Position numbers and translations under genes: made by a program
Notes under the pieces: generated by a model
Database searches by the model: none
Seen by the model: the letters and a program-made list of their open reading frames with translations, nothing else
What the model was told of the DNA's origin: nothing
Part shown: in pieces, positions 44,449 to 53,628 of the stretch
Numbering within the stretch: the stretch's first letter is position 1
Layout: each line of letters begins with the position of its first letter
Assembly (NCBI GenBank): GCA_002025645.1
Contig: CP018783.1
Location: 1,302,001 to 1,366,000, forward strand
Reading direction: 5' to 3'
Length of the DNA stretch: 64,000 bases
Source of the DNA: Curtobacterium pusillum
GTDB taxonomy: Bacteria > Actinomycetota > Actinomycetes > Actinomycetales > Microbacteriaceae

Positions 44449-45383
44449 CCGGCGTGACCGCGACGCTCACGACGGCGGTGGCCCCGCCGCAGACAACGAA
44501 GGCGGGCCCCGGCCCGGCCCGGAAGCGGATGCGCTCGTTCTACCCGGCGTGGTTCTTCATCCCGGCGATCGCGCTGTACGTCGTGTTCTTCGCGGTCCCG
44601 ACCTTCGCGGGGTTCTACTTCTCGCTCACCCGCTGGACGCTGTTCGACCAGACCTTCATCGGCTTCGACAACTTCGTCCGGTTCTTCCAGGACCCGCAGC
44701 TCGTCTCCGGGTTCGTGCACACGTTCGAGTACGGGTTCGTGACGAGCGCGGCGAAGGTGGTCCTCGGACTCGCCCTCGCCCTGCTCCTCACGAGCCCCGT
44801 GCTCGGGCGCGGGTACCTCCGAGCGGTGGTGTTCTTCCCCGTGCTGGTGTCGACCATCGGCATCGGCATCACGTTCAAGGCGCTGATGGACCCCTTCCAC
44901 GGGATCATCAACGGCGTCCTCGGTTCGGTCGGCCTCCCCACGCCAGGGTGGCTGACCGACCCGGCCCTCGCCCTCTGGAGCGTCGCCGCAGTGGACGTCT
45001 GGAAGGGCGTCGGCATCGCGACGCTCATCTTCATCGCCGGCATCGTGGCGATCCCCCAGGAGTACTTCGAGGCCGCCCGGGTCGACGGTGCGAGCGCGTG
45101 GACGATCTTCCGGAACATCACGCTGCCGCTCTCCCGACCCGCGATGGGGACGGTCATCATCCTGTCGCTCATCGGCGGTCTGCGATCGTTCGACCTCATC
45201 TGGGCGATGACGGGCGGCGGACCAGGGTTCACCAGTGACGTCATCGCGAGTGTGATCTACAAGCAGTACCAGGCCGGGTTCTACGGGCTGTCGACCGCGG
45301 GCAACGTCGTGCTCTTCATCGTCGTGACCGCGATCATGGTCCCCATCTCCTGGCTGCTCAACCGCAAGGAGGCAGAACTGTGA
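44445..45383 (+). CDS. ABC sugar permease 1 (MalF-like)
   Basis: 312 residues with six helices. The EAA coupling loop reads EYFEAARVDGASAWTIFRNITLPLSRPAM. The GTG start overlaps the binding-protein stop. No ATPase gene is present in the cluster, so a shared MsiK-type ATPase from elsewhere must energise the importer, as is common in actinobacteria. Confidence 0.93.
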   Translation: MTGVTATLTTAVAPPQTTKAGPGPARKRMRSFYPAWFFIPAIALYVVFFAVPTFAGFYFSLTRWTLFDQTFIGFDNFVRFFQDPQLVSGFVHTFEYGFVTSAAKVVLGLALALLLTSPVLGRGYLRAVVFFPVLVSTIGIGITFKALMDPFHGIINGVLGSVGLPTPGWLTDPALALWSVAAVDVWKGVGIATLIFIAGIVAIPQEYFEAARVDGASAWTIFRNITLPLSRPAMGTVIILSLIGGLRSFDLIWAMTGGGPGFTSDVIASVIYKQYQAGFYGLSTAGNVVLFIVVTAIMVPISWLLNRKEAEL

Positions 45384-46246
45384 CCGCGACCACCGCGCCC
45401 GCACGCCGGCCCGTGAAGCGCCAGACCGTCCAGCGGTGGACCGTCGGCTCGATCGCCATCGTCGTCAGCTTCGTGGTCTTCCTCGTGCCGTTCGTCTTCG
45501 TCCTGCTGCAGGCCGCGAAGAGTCCGGCCGAGGCGAACCAGCTCGGCTTCAGCCTGCCGACCCAGTGGCAGCTGTGGCAGAACCTCGTGGCGGTCATGCA
45601 GACCGGCGACGGCGGGATCCTGCGCTCGTTCCTGAACAGCGCCGTCCTCACCGTGGGGAGCGTCATCATCATGGTGGTGTTCTCCGCGATGGTCGGCTAC
45701 GTCCTGCAACGGCGGCCGAGCAAGTGGAACGGCCTGATCAACTTCTTCGTCCTGGCCGGACTCATCGTCCCGCCCGCGATCGTCCCGACGATCTGGGTGC
45801 TGCAGGGGCTCAACCTGTTCAAGACCATGGGCGGGATGATCCTCATCGAGGCGACCTTCGGCCTGTCGTTCTGCATCCTGCTGTTCCGGGCGTTCGTCGC
45901 GACGATCCCCAAGGAGCTCGACGAGGCAGCCGTGCTCGACGGCGCCGGACCGATCCGTCTGTTCTTCGGGGTCGTCCTGCCGCTGCTCAAGCCGGTGATC
46001 ATCACGGTCGTGCTCGTGCAGTCGGTGACGGTGTTCAACGACTTCACGAACCCGCTGTACTTCCTGCCCGGGTCCGAGAACGCGACGGTGCAGCAGACCT
46101 TGTACACGTTCCAGAGCCAGTCGGTCAGCCAGCTGAACCTGCTGTTCACGGACGTGCTGCTCATCACGATCCCCCCGCTGATCCTCTACATCTTCTTCAA
46201 CCGTCAGATCGTCGCCGGCATGACCAGCGGCGCCGTCAAGGGCTGA
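45380..46246 (+). CDS. ABC sugar permease 2 (MalG-like)
   Basis: 288 residues with six helices and the EAA loop KELDEAAVLDGAGPIRLFFGVVLPLLKPV. The GTG start overlaps the previous stop. It forms the membrane heterodimer with permease 1. A family-B half repeat (CCTGGAGGCGCG) follows its stop at 46260. Confidence 0.93.
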   Translation: MTATTAPARRPVKRQTVQRWTVGSIAIVVSFVVFLVPFVFVLLQAAKSPAEANQLGFSLPTQWQLWQNLVAVMQTGDGGILRSFLNSAVLTVGSVIIMVVFSAMVGYVLQRRPSKWNGLINFFVLAGLIVPPAIVPTIWVLQGLNLFKTMGGMILIEATFGLSFCILLFRAFVATIPKELDEAAVLDGAGPIRLFFGVVLPLLKPVIITVVLVQSVTVFNDFTNPLYFLPGSENATVQQTLYTFQSQSVSQLNLLFTDVLLITIPPLILYIFFNRQIVAGMTSGAVKG

Positions 46247-46367
46247 CGCCCGACCCCGGCCTGGAGGCGCGACCCGTCTCCTCCGCACCGCCCACCCGGG
46301 CGGGCGGCCGGGCCCTCGACCCCCGCACCGGTCGACGACGACCGGTCGCGTGAAAGGACCACACCAC

Positions 46368-48674
46368 ATGACCACCTGGACCGCACCGTTCATCGCGAGC
46401 GACGCCGACCTCGGGAGCGCACCGATCCTGCGCCGGGAGTTCACCCTCGACGACGGCCACGGCGCCGTCGCGAGCGCGACCCTCGACGTCAGCGCACTCG
46501 GTGTCGTCGAGGCCTGGCTCGGCGGGACCCGCGTCTCCGACCACCTGCTCGAGCCGGGCTGGACGAGCTACGAGTGGCGCCTCCGTGTCGTGTCGCACGA
46601 CGTCACGGCGAACCTCACGGACACCGGGTCGGGCGACGCCGCCGTGCTCGCACTCGTGCTCGGCAAGGGCTGGGCCGCCGGGCGCCTCGCGTGGGGTGGC
46701 GGTGGCGGCTGGTACGCCGACGAGGTCGCCGGGTTCGCCGAGCTCCGGATCGTGTTCGCGGACGGCCACGAGCAGCGGATCGCGACGGACACCGACTGGC
46801 AGGCGCTGTCGAGCGCGATCACCGCCGACCAGCTGTACGACGGCGAGGACATCGACGCCCGCCTGCGCGACGGCTCGTTCCTCACGCCGGGCGACGTGAC
46901 CGTTCCGAGCGTGGACGGACACGAGGGTCGCACCGGCACGGTGCACACGGTGGACCTCGGCGAACGCGAACTCGTCGCGGACACCGTCCCGCCGGTCCGA
47001 CCCCTCGCCGAGGTCGCCCCAGTCGAGGTCTGGACGAGCCCGTCCGGCGCGACCCTGATCGACTTCGGGGTGAACCTGGTCGGCTGGATCCGCGTGACGA
47101 CCTCCGGCCCCGCCGGCACCGTCCTGACCCTCCGTCACGCCGAGGTCCTCGAGCACGACGAGCTCGGCACCCGTCCCCTGCGCACCGCCAAGGCCACCGA
47201 CCACTTCACCCTGAGCGGCGGCGACGACGTCTTCGAACCGCGCTTCACGTTCCACGGCTTCCGGTACGCCCAGGTCGACGGGTGGGCCGGCACGCTCGAC
47301 GAACTCCGCTCGGCGGTCACCGCGGTGCAGGTCGGATCGGACCTCACCCGCACCGGCACGTTCGAGTCGAGCCACGAGCTGCTGAACACCTTCCACGACA
47401 ACGTCGTGCGCGGTATGCAGGGCAACTTCCTCAGCGTGCCGACGGACTGCCCGCAGCGCGACGAGCGCCTGGGCTGGACGGGCGACATCGCCGCGTTCGC
47501 CCCGACGGCCTCGTACCTGTTCGACACCAGGGCGTTCCTCGGCGACTGGCTCCGCGACGTCTGGCTCGAGCAGCAGCACGCCGACGGCGTCATCCCGTTC
47601 GTGGTGCCGGACGTGCTGAAGTACTCCCCCGCCGAGGACTTCGGCAAGCCCGATGCGACCGCGATCTGGTCGGACGCCGGGGTGTGGGTGCCCTGGACGC
47701 TGTACCAGGCGTACGGCGACACCGCGGTGCTCGAGGAGCAGCTCGACTCGATGACGGCGCACCTCCGCCGGATCAAGGGACACCTCTCCCCGCAGGGCCT
47801 CTGGGACACCGTGTTCCAGTTCGGTGACTGGCTCGACCCGGACGCCCCGCCGGAGGACGCCGCCAAGGCGAAGGCCGACCCGGGCGTCGTCGCGACGGCG
47901 TGTGCCTACCGCAGCGCCACCCTGGTGGCGCAGGCGGCGCGGTTGACGGGCCACGAGGCGGAGGCGACCGAGGCCGAGGAACTCGCCACGGGCCTCCAGG
48001 CCGCCTTCACCGAGCACTACGTGACGGACGGCCGGATCCGCTCCGACTGCACGACCGTCTACGCGTTGGCGATCGTCTTCGGCATCCTGTCCCCCGACGA
48101 CGAGGCGAAGGCGGGCGACCGCCTGGCCGAACTGGCCGAGCAGTCCGGCTACCGGATCTCGACCGGGTTCGCCGGCACGCCGTTCATCACCGACGCGCTG
48201 ACGCAGACCGGCCACCTCGACGACGCGTACCGGCTGCTGCTGCAGACGGAGTGCCCCTCGTGGCTGTACCCGGTCACGATGGGCGCGACCACCGTCTGGG
48301 AGCGCTGGGACTCGATGCTGCCCGACGGCACCATCAACCCGGGCGAGATGACCTCGTTCAACCACTACGCGCTCGGTGCCGTGGCGGACTGGATGCACCG
48401 TGTGGTGGGTGGCCTCGCGCCGCTGACCCCCGGGTACGAGTCGGTGCTCATCGCGCCGCAGCCGGGCGGTGGCCTGACGTGGGCGTCGACCTCGCTCGAC
48501 ACGGTGCACGGGCACGTCGCGGTGCGGTGGGAGCTCGTCGACGGGGAGCTGCTCGTCCGTGCGACGGTCCCGGAGGGCGTCTCCGCCGTGGTGCGACTGC
48601 CGGGGGCTGCGGAGCAGCGGCTCGGCGGCGGGACGCACGAGCTGCGCGCGCCGGCCGCGGTGCCCGCCGCGTAG
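46368..48674 (+). CDS. Alpha-L-rhamnosidase, GH78
   Basis: 768 residues without a signal peptide, so cytosolic: it acts on rhamnosides brought in by the ABC importer. N-terminal beta domains (about 1-330) include GWTSYEWRLRV and IDFGVNLVGWIRV. The (alpha/alpha)6 catalytic domain has VPTDCPQRDERLGWTGDIAAF, holding the acidic cluster with the general acid, and TMGATTVWERWDSMLPDG, whose glutamate corresponds to the proposed base in characterised GH78 enzymes. A C-terminal beta domain ends the protein. An AAAGGA site lies upstream; an earlier GTG at 46350 overlaps it and is rejected. Confidence 0.93.
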   Translation: MTTWTAPFIASDADLGSAPILRREFTLDDGHGAVASATLDVSALGVVEAWLGGTRVSDHLLEPGWTSYEWRLRVVSHDVTANLTDTGSGDAAVLALVLGKGWAAGRLAWGGGGGWYADEVAGFAELRIVFADGHEQRIATDTDWQALSSAITADQLYDGEDIDARLRDGSFLTPGDVTVPSVDGHEGRTGTVHTVDLGERELVADTVPPVRPLAEVAPVEVWTSPSGATLIDFGVNLVGWIRVTTSGPAGTVLTLRHAEVLEHDELGTRPLRTAKATDHFTLSGGDDVFEPRFTFHGFRYAQVDGWAGTLDELRSAVTAVQVGSDLTRTGTFESSHELLNTFHDNVVRGMQGNFLSVPTDCPQRDERLGWTGDIAAFAPTASYLFDTRAFLGDWLRDVWLEQQHADGVIPFVVPDVLKYSPAEDFGKPDATAIWSDAGVWVPWTLYQAYGDTAVLEEQLDSMTAHLRRIKGHLSPQGLWDTVFQFGDWLDPDAPPEDAAKAKADPGVVATACAYRSATLVAQAARLTGHEAEATEAEELATGLQAAFTEHYVTDGRIRSDCTTVYALAIVFGILSPDDEAKAGDRLAELAEQSGYRISTGFAGTPFITDALTQTGHLDDAYRLLLQTECPSWLYPVTMGATTVWERWDSMLPDGTINPGEMTSFNHYALGAVADWMHRVVGGLAPLTPGYESVLIAPQPGGGLTWASTSLDTVHGHVAVRWELVDGELLVRATVPEGVSAVVRLPGAAEQRLGGGTHELRAPAAVPAA

Positions 48675-48724
48675 CGGGCGCGGGCGGGCGCGGGCTCCTG
48701 CTCGCGCCCGCCCGCCGGCGGCTC

Positions 48725-48786
48725 CGCACAACCAAACGCACCTCGCACCTCGCAATCGCGCGGTTCCGGTCCACTTTGGTTGTGCG
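48725..48786. repeat. Family-D hairpin after the rhamnosidase gene
   Basis: CGCACAACCAAA (48725-48736) and TTTGGTTGTGCG (48775-48786) form a perfect 12-bp outer stem with a partly paired GC-rich inside. It is 50 bp past the rhamnosidase stop and upstream of the rhamnose isomerase promoter. Confidence 0.7.
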
Positions 48787-48800
48787 CAGACACCCCGCGC

Positions 48801-48829
48801 TTGCGCGAACCGCGCGCGGCGCGTACCGT
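48801..48829 (+). promoter_or_regulatory. Promoter of the rhamnose catabolic operon
   Basis: TTGCGC (48801-48806), 17-bp spacer, TACCGT (48824-48829). The LacI-type operator begins 2 bp after the -10, so a bound repressor would cover the transcription start. Confidence 0.5.
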
Positions 48830-48830
48830 A

Positions 48831-48842
48831 TGAAACGATTCA
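48831..48842. promoter_or_regulatory. LacI-type operator before rhamnose isomerase
   Basis: TGAAACGATTCA, identical to the minus-strand site at 40403-40414, within ACCGT(A)...(A)TCGA context in both places. It overlaps an in-frame ATG at 48830 that is therefore rejected as a start for the isomerase. Confidence 0.7.
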
Positions 48843-48865
48843 ATCGACCACGAGGAAGTGACACG

Positions 48866-50035
48866 ATGACATCTGCGAGCTTCAGCTCCGTCGCCGACCA
48901 GCTGGCCCGTCAGCAGATCGAACTCCCCAGCTGGGCGTTCGGCAACTCCGGCACCCGCTTCAAGGTGTTCGGGACGCCCGGCACGCCGCGCGACCCCTAC
49001 GAGAAGATCGCCGACGCCGCCCAGGTGCACAAGTACACCGGCCTGGCCCCGACCGTCGCGCTGCACATCCCGTGGGACCTCGTCGACGACTACGCCGACC
49101 TGAAGCGCCACGCCGAGGAGCACGGCGTCTCCCTCGGCACCGTGAACTCGAACACGTTCCAGGACGACGACTACAAGTTCGGCGCCCTGACCCACGTCGA
49201 CGAGACGATCCGGCAGAAGGCGATCGACCACCACCTGCGCTGCATCGACGTGATGGACGCCACGGGTTCGCGCGACCTGAAGATCTGGCTCGCCGAGGGC
49301 TCGAACTACCCGGGGCAAGAGGACATGCGCTCCCGCCAGGACCGCCTGCACGAGTCGCTCAGCACGATCTACGACCGCCTCGGCGCGGACCAGCGCCTGG
49401 TGCTCGAGTACAAGTTCTTCGAGCCGTCGTTCTACCACACCGACGTGCCGGACTGGGGCACGAGCTACGTGCAGACGGCTGCCCTCGGCGACAAGGCGAT
49501 GGTCTGCCTCGACACCGGCCACCACGCCCCCGGCACGAACATCGAGTTCATCGTGATGCAGCTCCTGCGCCTCGGGAAGCTCGGCTCGTTCGACTTCAAC
49601 TCGCGCTTCTACGCGGACGACGACCTCATCGTCGGAGCGGCGGACCCCTTCCAGCTGTTCCGCATCCTGGTCGAGGTCATCCGCGGCGGCGGCTACGACA
49701 ACCCCGACGTCGCGTTCATGCTCGACCAGTGCCACAACATCGAGGACAAGATCCCCGGGCAGATCCGCTCGGTGCTCAACGTCCAGGAGATGACGGCCCG
49801 TGCCCTGCTGCTCGACCGCGTCGCACTGACCGCGGCGCAGGAGGCACACGACGTCCTCGGCGCGAACGAGATCTTCATGGACGCGTACCAGACCGACGTC
49901 CGTGCCGACCTCGCCGCGTGGCGGGAGTCCCGTGGGCTGCCGGCGAACCCGATGCGCGCGTACCTCGAGTCGGGGTACCAGCAGTCGATCGCCGAGGACC
50001 GCGTCGGCGGCGTCCAGGCCGGATGGGGCGCGTAG
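48866..50035 (+). CDS. rhaI: L-rhamnose isomerase (RhaI type)
   Basis: 389 residues of the sugar isomerase TIM-barrel type found in actinobacteria and Pseudomonas stutzeri rather than E. coli RhaA. Typical parts are VALHIPWDLVDDYADLKRHAEEHG, LVLEYKFFEPSFYHTDVPDWG, VCLDTGHHAPGTNIEFIVMQ and VAFMLDQCHNIEDKIPGQIRSV, which hold the metal-binding Glu, Asp and His residues. It converts L-rhamnose to L-rhamnulose. The start at 48866 is set by GAGGAAG. The stop is 5 bp from the next gene. Confidence 0.93.
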   Translation: MTSASFSSVADQLARQQIELPSWAFGNSGTRFKVFGTPGTPRDPYEKIADAAQVHKYTGLAPTVALHIPWDLVDDYADLKRHAEEHGVSLGTVNSNTFQDDDYKFGALTHVDETIRQKAIDHHLRCIDVMDATGSRDLKIWLAEGSNYPGQEDMRSRQDRLHESLSTIYDRLGADQRLVLEYKFFEPSFYHTDVPDWGTSYVQTAALGDKAMVCLDTGHHAPGTNIEFIVMQLLRLGKLGSFDFNSRFYADDDLIVGAADPFQLFRILVEVIRGGGYDNPDVAFMLDQCHNIEDKIPGQIRSVLNVQEMTARALLLDRVALTAAQEAHDVLGANEIFMDAYQTDVRADLAAWRESRGLPANPMRAYLESGYQQSIAEDRVGGVQAGWGA

Positions 50036-50040
50036 ACATC

Positions 50041-52128
50041 ATGACAAGCACAGGACTGGAGGCACGGGTGGACCCCGCAACGCAGCGAACGGACGCAGAC
50101 ACGACGATCAGTGCACTCATCGCACGATCGAACGCGCTCGGCTCGGATCCGCGGATCACGAACTACGCGGGCGGCAACACCTCCGCCAAGGGCACCGACA
50201 CCGACCCCGTCACGGGTGAACCGGTGGAGCTGCTCTGGGTGAAGGGCTCCGGGGGCGACCTCGGCACCCTCACCCCGGCGGGCCTCGCGGTCCTGCGCGT
50301 CGACCGGGTCCGGGCACTCCAGGACGTCTACCCGGGAGTTGAACGCGAGGACGAGATGGTCGCCGCGTTCGACTACACCTTGCACGGCAAGGGCGGGGCG
50401 GCGCCGTCGATCGACACGGCGATGCACGCCCTCGTCGACGCCGCGCACGTGGACCACCTGCACCCGGACGCCGGCATCGCCATCGCGACCGCGGCGGACG
50501 GACCGGCGCTGACGTCCACGATCTTCGGCGACAAGGTCGTGTGGGTCCCCTGGCGTCGCCCGGGGTTCCAGCTCGGCCTCGACATCGCCGCGATCAAGCG
50601 CGACAACCCGCAGGCGATCGGCACGATCCTCGGCGGGCACGGCATCACGGCCTGGGGCGACACGAGCGACGAGGCCGAAGCGAACTCGCGCTGGATCATC
50701 GACACGGCGGAGCAGTACATCGCAGCCAACGGGAAGGACCAGCCGTTCGGGCCGGTCCGCCCCGGGTTCGAAGCGCTGCCGACCGACGAGCGCCACGCGC
50801 GTGCCGCTTCCCTCGCACCGACGATCCGGGGAATCGCCGGGCACGACAAGCCCGTGGTGGGGCACTTCACCGACTCCGACGTCGTGCTCGACTTCCTGGC
50901 GAGCGCCCGCGCGGAGGAGCTCGCCGCCCTCGGCACGAGCTGCCCGGACCACTTCCTGCGCACCAAGGTGAAGCCGCTCATCCTCGACCTGCCCGCTTCG
51001 GCGAGCACCGACGACACCATCGAGCGGCTGCAGACGCTGCACCAGCAGTACCGCGAGGACTACCAGGCCTACTACGACCGGCACGCGACCCCGGACTCCC
51101 CCGCCATCCGCGGCGCCGACCCGCTCATCGTGCTCGTCCCCGGCATCGGGATGTTCTCGTACGGCAAGGACGCCCAGACCGCCCGGGTCGCCGGCGAGTT
51201 CTACGTCAACGCCATCAACGTCATGCGCGGCGCGGAGTCCCTCAGCACGTACGCCCCCATCGACGAGGCCGAGAAGTTCCGCATCGAGTACTGGGCACTG
51301 GAAGAGGCGAAGCTCCAGCGGATGCCCGCCCCGAAGAAGCTCGCGACGCGCATCGCCCTGGTGACCGGCGCCGCGAGCGGCATCGGCAAGGCCATCGCGA
51401 AGCGCCTGGCGGCCGAGGGCGCCGCGGTCGTCATCGCCGACCTCGACCTGGCGAAGGCGCAGGACGCCGCAGCCGAGATCGGGAACACGGACCAGGCCAT
51501 CGGCGTCGCGGCGAACGTGACGGACGCCGACGCGATCGACCAGGCGATCCAGCAGACGCTGCTGCACTTCGGCGGTCTCGACCTCGTCGTGAACAACGCC
51601 GGGCTCTCGCTCTCCAAGTCCCTCCTCGAGACCACCGAGCAGGACTGGGACCTGCAGCACGACGTCATGGCGAAGGGCTCGTTCCTGGTGTCCAAGGCGG
51701 CGGCGAAGGTCCTCATCGAGCAGGGCCTCGGCGGCGACATCGTGTACATCTCGTCGAAGAACTCGGTGTTCGCCGGACCGAACAACATCGCCTACTCGGC
51801 GACCAAGGCCGACCAGGCGCACCAGGTCCGCCTGCTCGCCGCCGAGCTCGGCGAACACGGTGTCCGCGTCAACGGGATCAACCCCGACGGCGTCGTCCGC
51901 GGCTCGGGCATCTTCGCGTCCGGCTGGGGTGCCAACCGCGCGAAGACGTACGGCATCGAGGAGCAGGACCTCGGCAAGTTCTACGCCCAGCGCACGATCC
52001 TCAAGCGCGAGGTCGTGCCCGAGAACGTCGCCAACGCCGTCTACGCGATCTGCACCGACGACTTCTCGCACACCACCGGGCTGCACGTGCCGGTGGACGC
52101 GGGCGTCGCGGCGGCGTTCCTGCGCTGA
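50041..52128 (+). CDS. rhaEW: Bifunctional rhamnulose-1-phosphate aldolase / L-lactaldehyde dehydrogenase
   Basis: 695 residues. The N-terminal class-II aldolase/adducin domain (about 20-430) has ITNYAGGNTSAKG, VDHLHPDAGIAIAT and ILGGHGITAWGDTSDEA with its zinc histidines. The C-terminal SDR domain (about 435-695) has IALVTGAASGIGKAIA and the catalytic pair Y585 and K589 (YSATK). The fusion cleaves L-rhamnulose 1-phosphate to dihydroxyacetone phosphate and L-lactaldehyde and oxidises the latter to L-lactate, as known for RhaEW. The first codons contain a 15-bp match to family B (50053-50067). Confidence 0.94.
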   Translation: MTSTGLEARVDPATQRTDADTTISALIARSNALGSDPRITNYAGGNTSAKGTDTDPVTGEPVELLWVKGSGGDLGTLTPAGLAVLRVDRVRALQDVYPGVEREDEMVAAFDYTLHGKGGAAPSIDTAMHALVDAAHVDHLHPDAGIAIATAADGPALTSTIFGDKVVWVPWRRPGFQLGLDIAAIKRDNPQAIGTILGGHGITAWGDTSDEAEANSRWIIDTAEQYIAANGKDQPFGPVRPGFEALPTDERHARAASLAPTIRGIAGHDKPVVGHFTDSDVVLDFLASARAEELAALGTSCPDHFLRTKVKPLILDLPASASTDDTIERLQTLHQQYREDYQAYYDRHATPDSPAIRGADPLIVLVPGIGMFSYGKDAQTARVAGEFYVNAINVMRGAESLSTYAPIDEAEKFRIEYWALEEAKLQRMPAPKKLATRIALVTGAASGIGKAIAKRLAAEGAAVVIADLDLAKAQDAAAEIGNTDQAIGVAANVTDADAIDQAIQQTLLHFGGLDLVVNNAGLSLSKSLLETTEQDWDLQHDVMAKGSFLVSKAAAKVLIEQGLGGDIVYISSKNSVFAGPNNIAYSATKADQAHQVRLLAAELGEHGVRVNGINPDGVVRGSGIFASGWGANRAKTYGIEEQDLGKFYAQRTILKREVVPENVANAVYAICTDDFSHTTGLHVPVDAGVAAAFLR

Positions 52129-52149
52129 TGAACGACAGGAGGTAGCACC

Positions 52150-53628
52150 GTGACGAACCGCGGCACCGTCGCCGCCGTCGACCTCGGGGCCACCAGCGGC
52201 CGGGTGATCCTCGGCGTCGTCGACGCCGACGACATCCGGATGGAGCACGTCGCCCGGTTCCCGAACGGCCCGGTCACGCTCCACGAAGGCGACCGCGAGG
52301 CGCTGCACTGGGACGTCGTCGAGCTGTACCGGCAGGTCACCGCGGGCCTCCGCGATGCCTTCGGCCGGCACCCCGAGATCGCGAGCATCGGCATCGACTC
52401 GTGGGCGGTCGACTACGGGCTGCTCCGTGACGGACGCCTGCTCGGGCTGCCGTACCACTATCGCGACGAGCGGCACGAGCACGGCGTCGCGCCGGTGCAC
52501 GAGCGGGTACCGGCAGCCGAGCTGTACGCCCGGAACGGCCTGCAGCACCTGCCCTTCAACACGGTGTTCCAGTTCGCCGCCGACCCGTCCGTGCAGCTCG
52601 CCCAGCGGGCGCTGCTCGTCCCCGACCTGCTCGGGTACTGGCTCACCGGGGTCGAGGCCGCCGAGCGCACCAACGCGTCGACCACCGGGCTGTTGCACGC
52701 GACCACCCGCGGGTGGGACCCGACGTTGCGGGCTGCTGCGCGCCTCCCGTCCGGACTCCTGCCCACCCTGCGCGACCCGGGCGACCGTCTCGGTCCCCTG
52801 CTGCCGTCCGTCGCCGACGCCGTCGGCGGCCGCGCCCCGGTGACGCTCGTCGGGTCGCACGACACGGCGTCCGCGGTCGTCGCGGTGCCCGCGACGGAAC
52901 CGGACTTCGCCTACGTCTCGTCCGGCACGTGGTCGCTCGTCGGCGTCGAACTCGACGCGCCGGTCCTGTCGGACGCGGCACGCCGTGCGAACTGCACGAA
53001 CGAGGGTGGGGTCGACGGCCGCGTGCGCTTCCTCAAGAACGTGTCCGGACTGTGGTTGCTCTCCGAGAGCGTCCGCACCTGGGAACGTGGCGGGGACCGC
53101 ATCGACCTGGAGGCACTGCTCGCCTCCGCCGCGGCCGTCACGGCCCCTGTTCCCGTCTTCGACGTCGCGGACGAGTCGTTCACGCCACCGGGCGACATGC
53201 CGTCGCGCATCGCGGCCTGGTGTGCCGCGCACGGCCTGAGCGCGCCGGCTTCGCCGGCCGAGTACGTGCGGTCGATCCTCGAGTCGCTGGCCTCCGCGTA
53301 CGCGGACACGCTCGAGACGATCATCACCGTCACGGGCCGAGACGTCCGACAGGTGCACATCGTCGGTGGCGGGTCCCAGAACCGTCTGCTGTGCCAGCTG
53401 ACCGCCGATCGGACCGGGCTGCCGGTCCTGGCCGGGCCCGTCGAGGCGACCGCGCTCGGCAACGTGCTCGTGCAGGCACGGGCCGCCGGACTGGGCGGAT
53501 TGACCGGCGCATCGCTCGAAGCGCTGCGCGACCGGGTCGCCCGCACCGTCGAGCCCGTGCGGTACACCCCCACCACCTCCCCCACTTCGACCCACCGATC
53601 CACCCCGAGACGTAGGATGTCTGTATGA
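52150..53628 (+). CDS. rhaB: Rhamnulokinase
   Basis: 492 residues, FGGY family. The N-terminus [32 protein letters not shown], the YHYRDERHE substrate region and [25 protein letters not shown] are RhaB features. It phosphorylates L-rhamnulose at C1 with ATP. GTG start with AGGAGG upstream. Its ATGA overlap with the lactate dehydrogenase gene couples the two. Confidence 0.94.
   Translation: MTNRGTVAAVDLGATSGRVILGVVDADDIRMEHVARFPNGPVTLHEGDREALHWDVVELYRQVTAGLRDAFGRHPEIASIGIDSWAVDYGLLRDGRLLGLPYHYRDERHEHGVAPVHERVPAAELYARNGLQHLPFNTVFQFAADPSVQLAQRALLVPDLLGYWLTGVEAAERTNASTTGLLHATTRGWDPTLRAAARLPSGLLPTLRDPGDRLGPLLPSVADAVGGRAPVTLVGSHDTASAVVAVPATEPDFAYVSSGTWSLVGVELDAPVLSDAARRANCTNEGGVDGRVRFLKNVSGLWLLSESVRTWERGGDRIDLEALLASAAAVTAPVPVFDVADESFTPPGDMPSRIAAWCAAHGLSAPASPAEYVRSILESLASAYADTLETIITVTGRDVRQVHIVGGGSQNRLLCQLTADRTGLPVLAGPVEATALGNVLVQARAAGLGGLTGASLEALRDRVARTVEPVRYTPTTSPTSTHRSTPRRRMSV

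Noticed and set aside
48830..48865. ATG at 48830 as the start of rhamnose isomerase
   Set aside because: It lies on the operator and immediately at the -10, has no ribosome site, and adds 12 residues not seen in the family. The ATG at 48866 has GAGGAAG.
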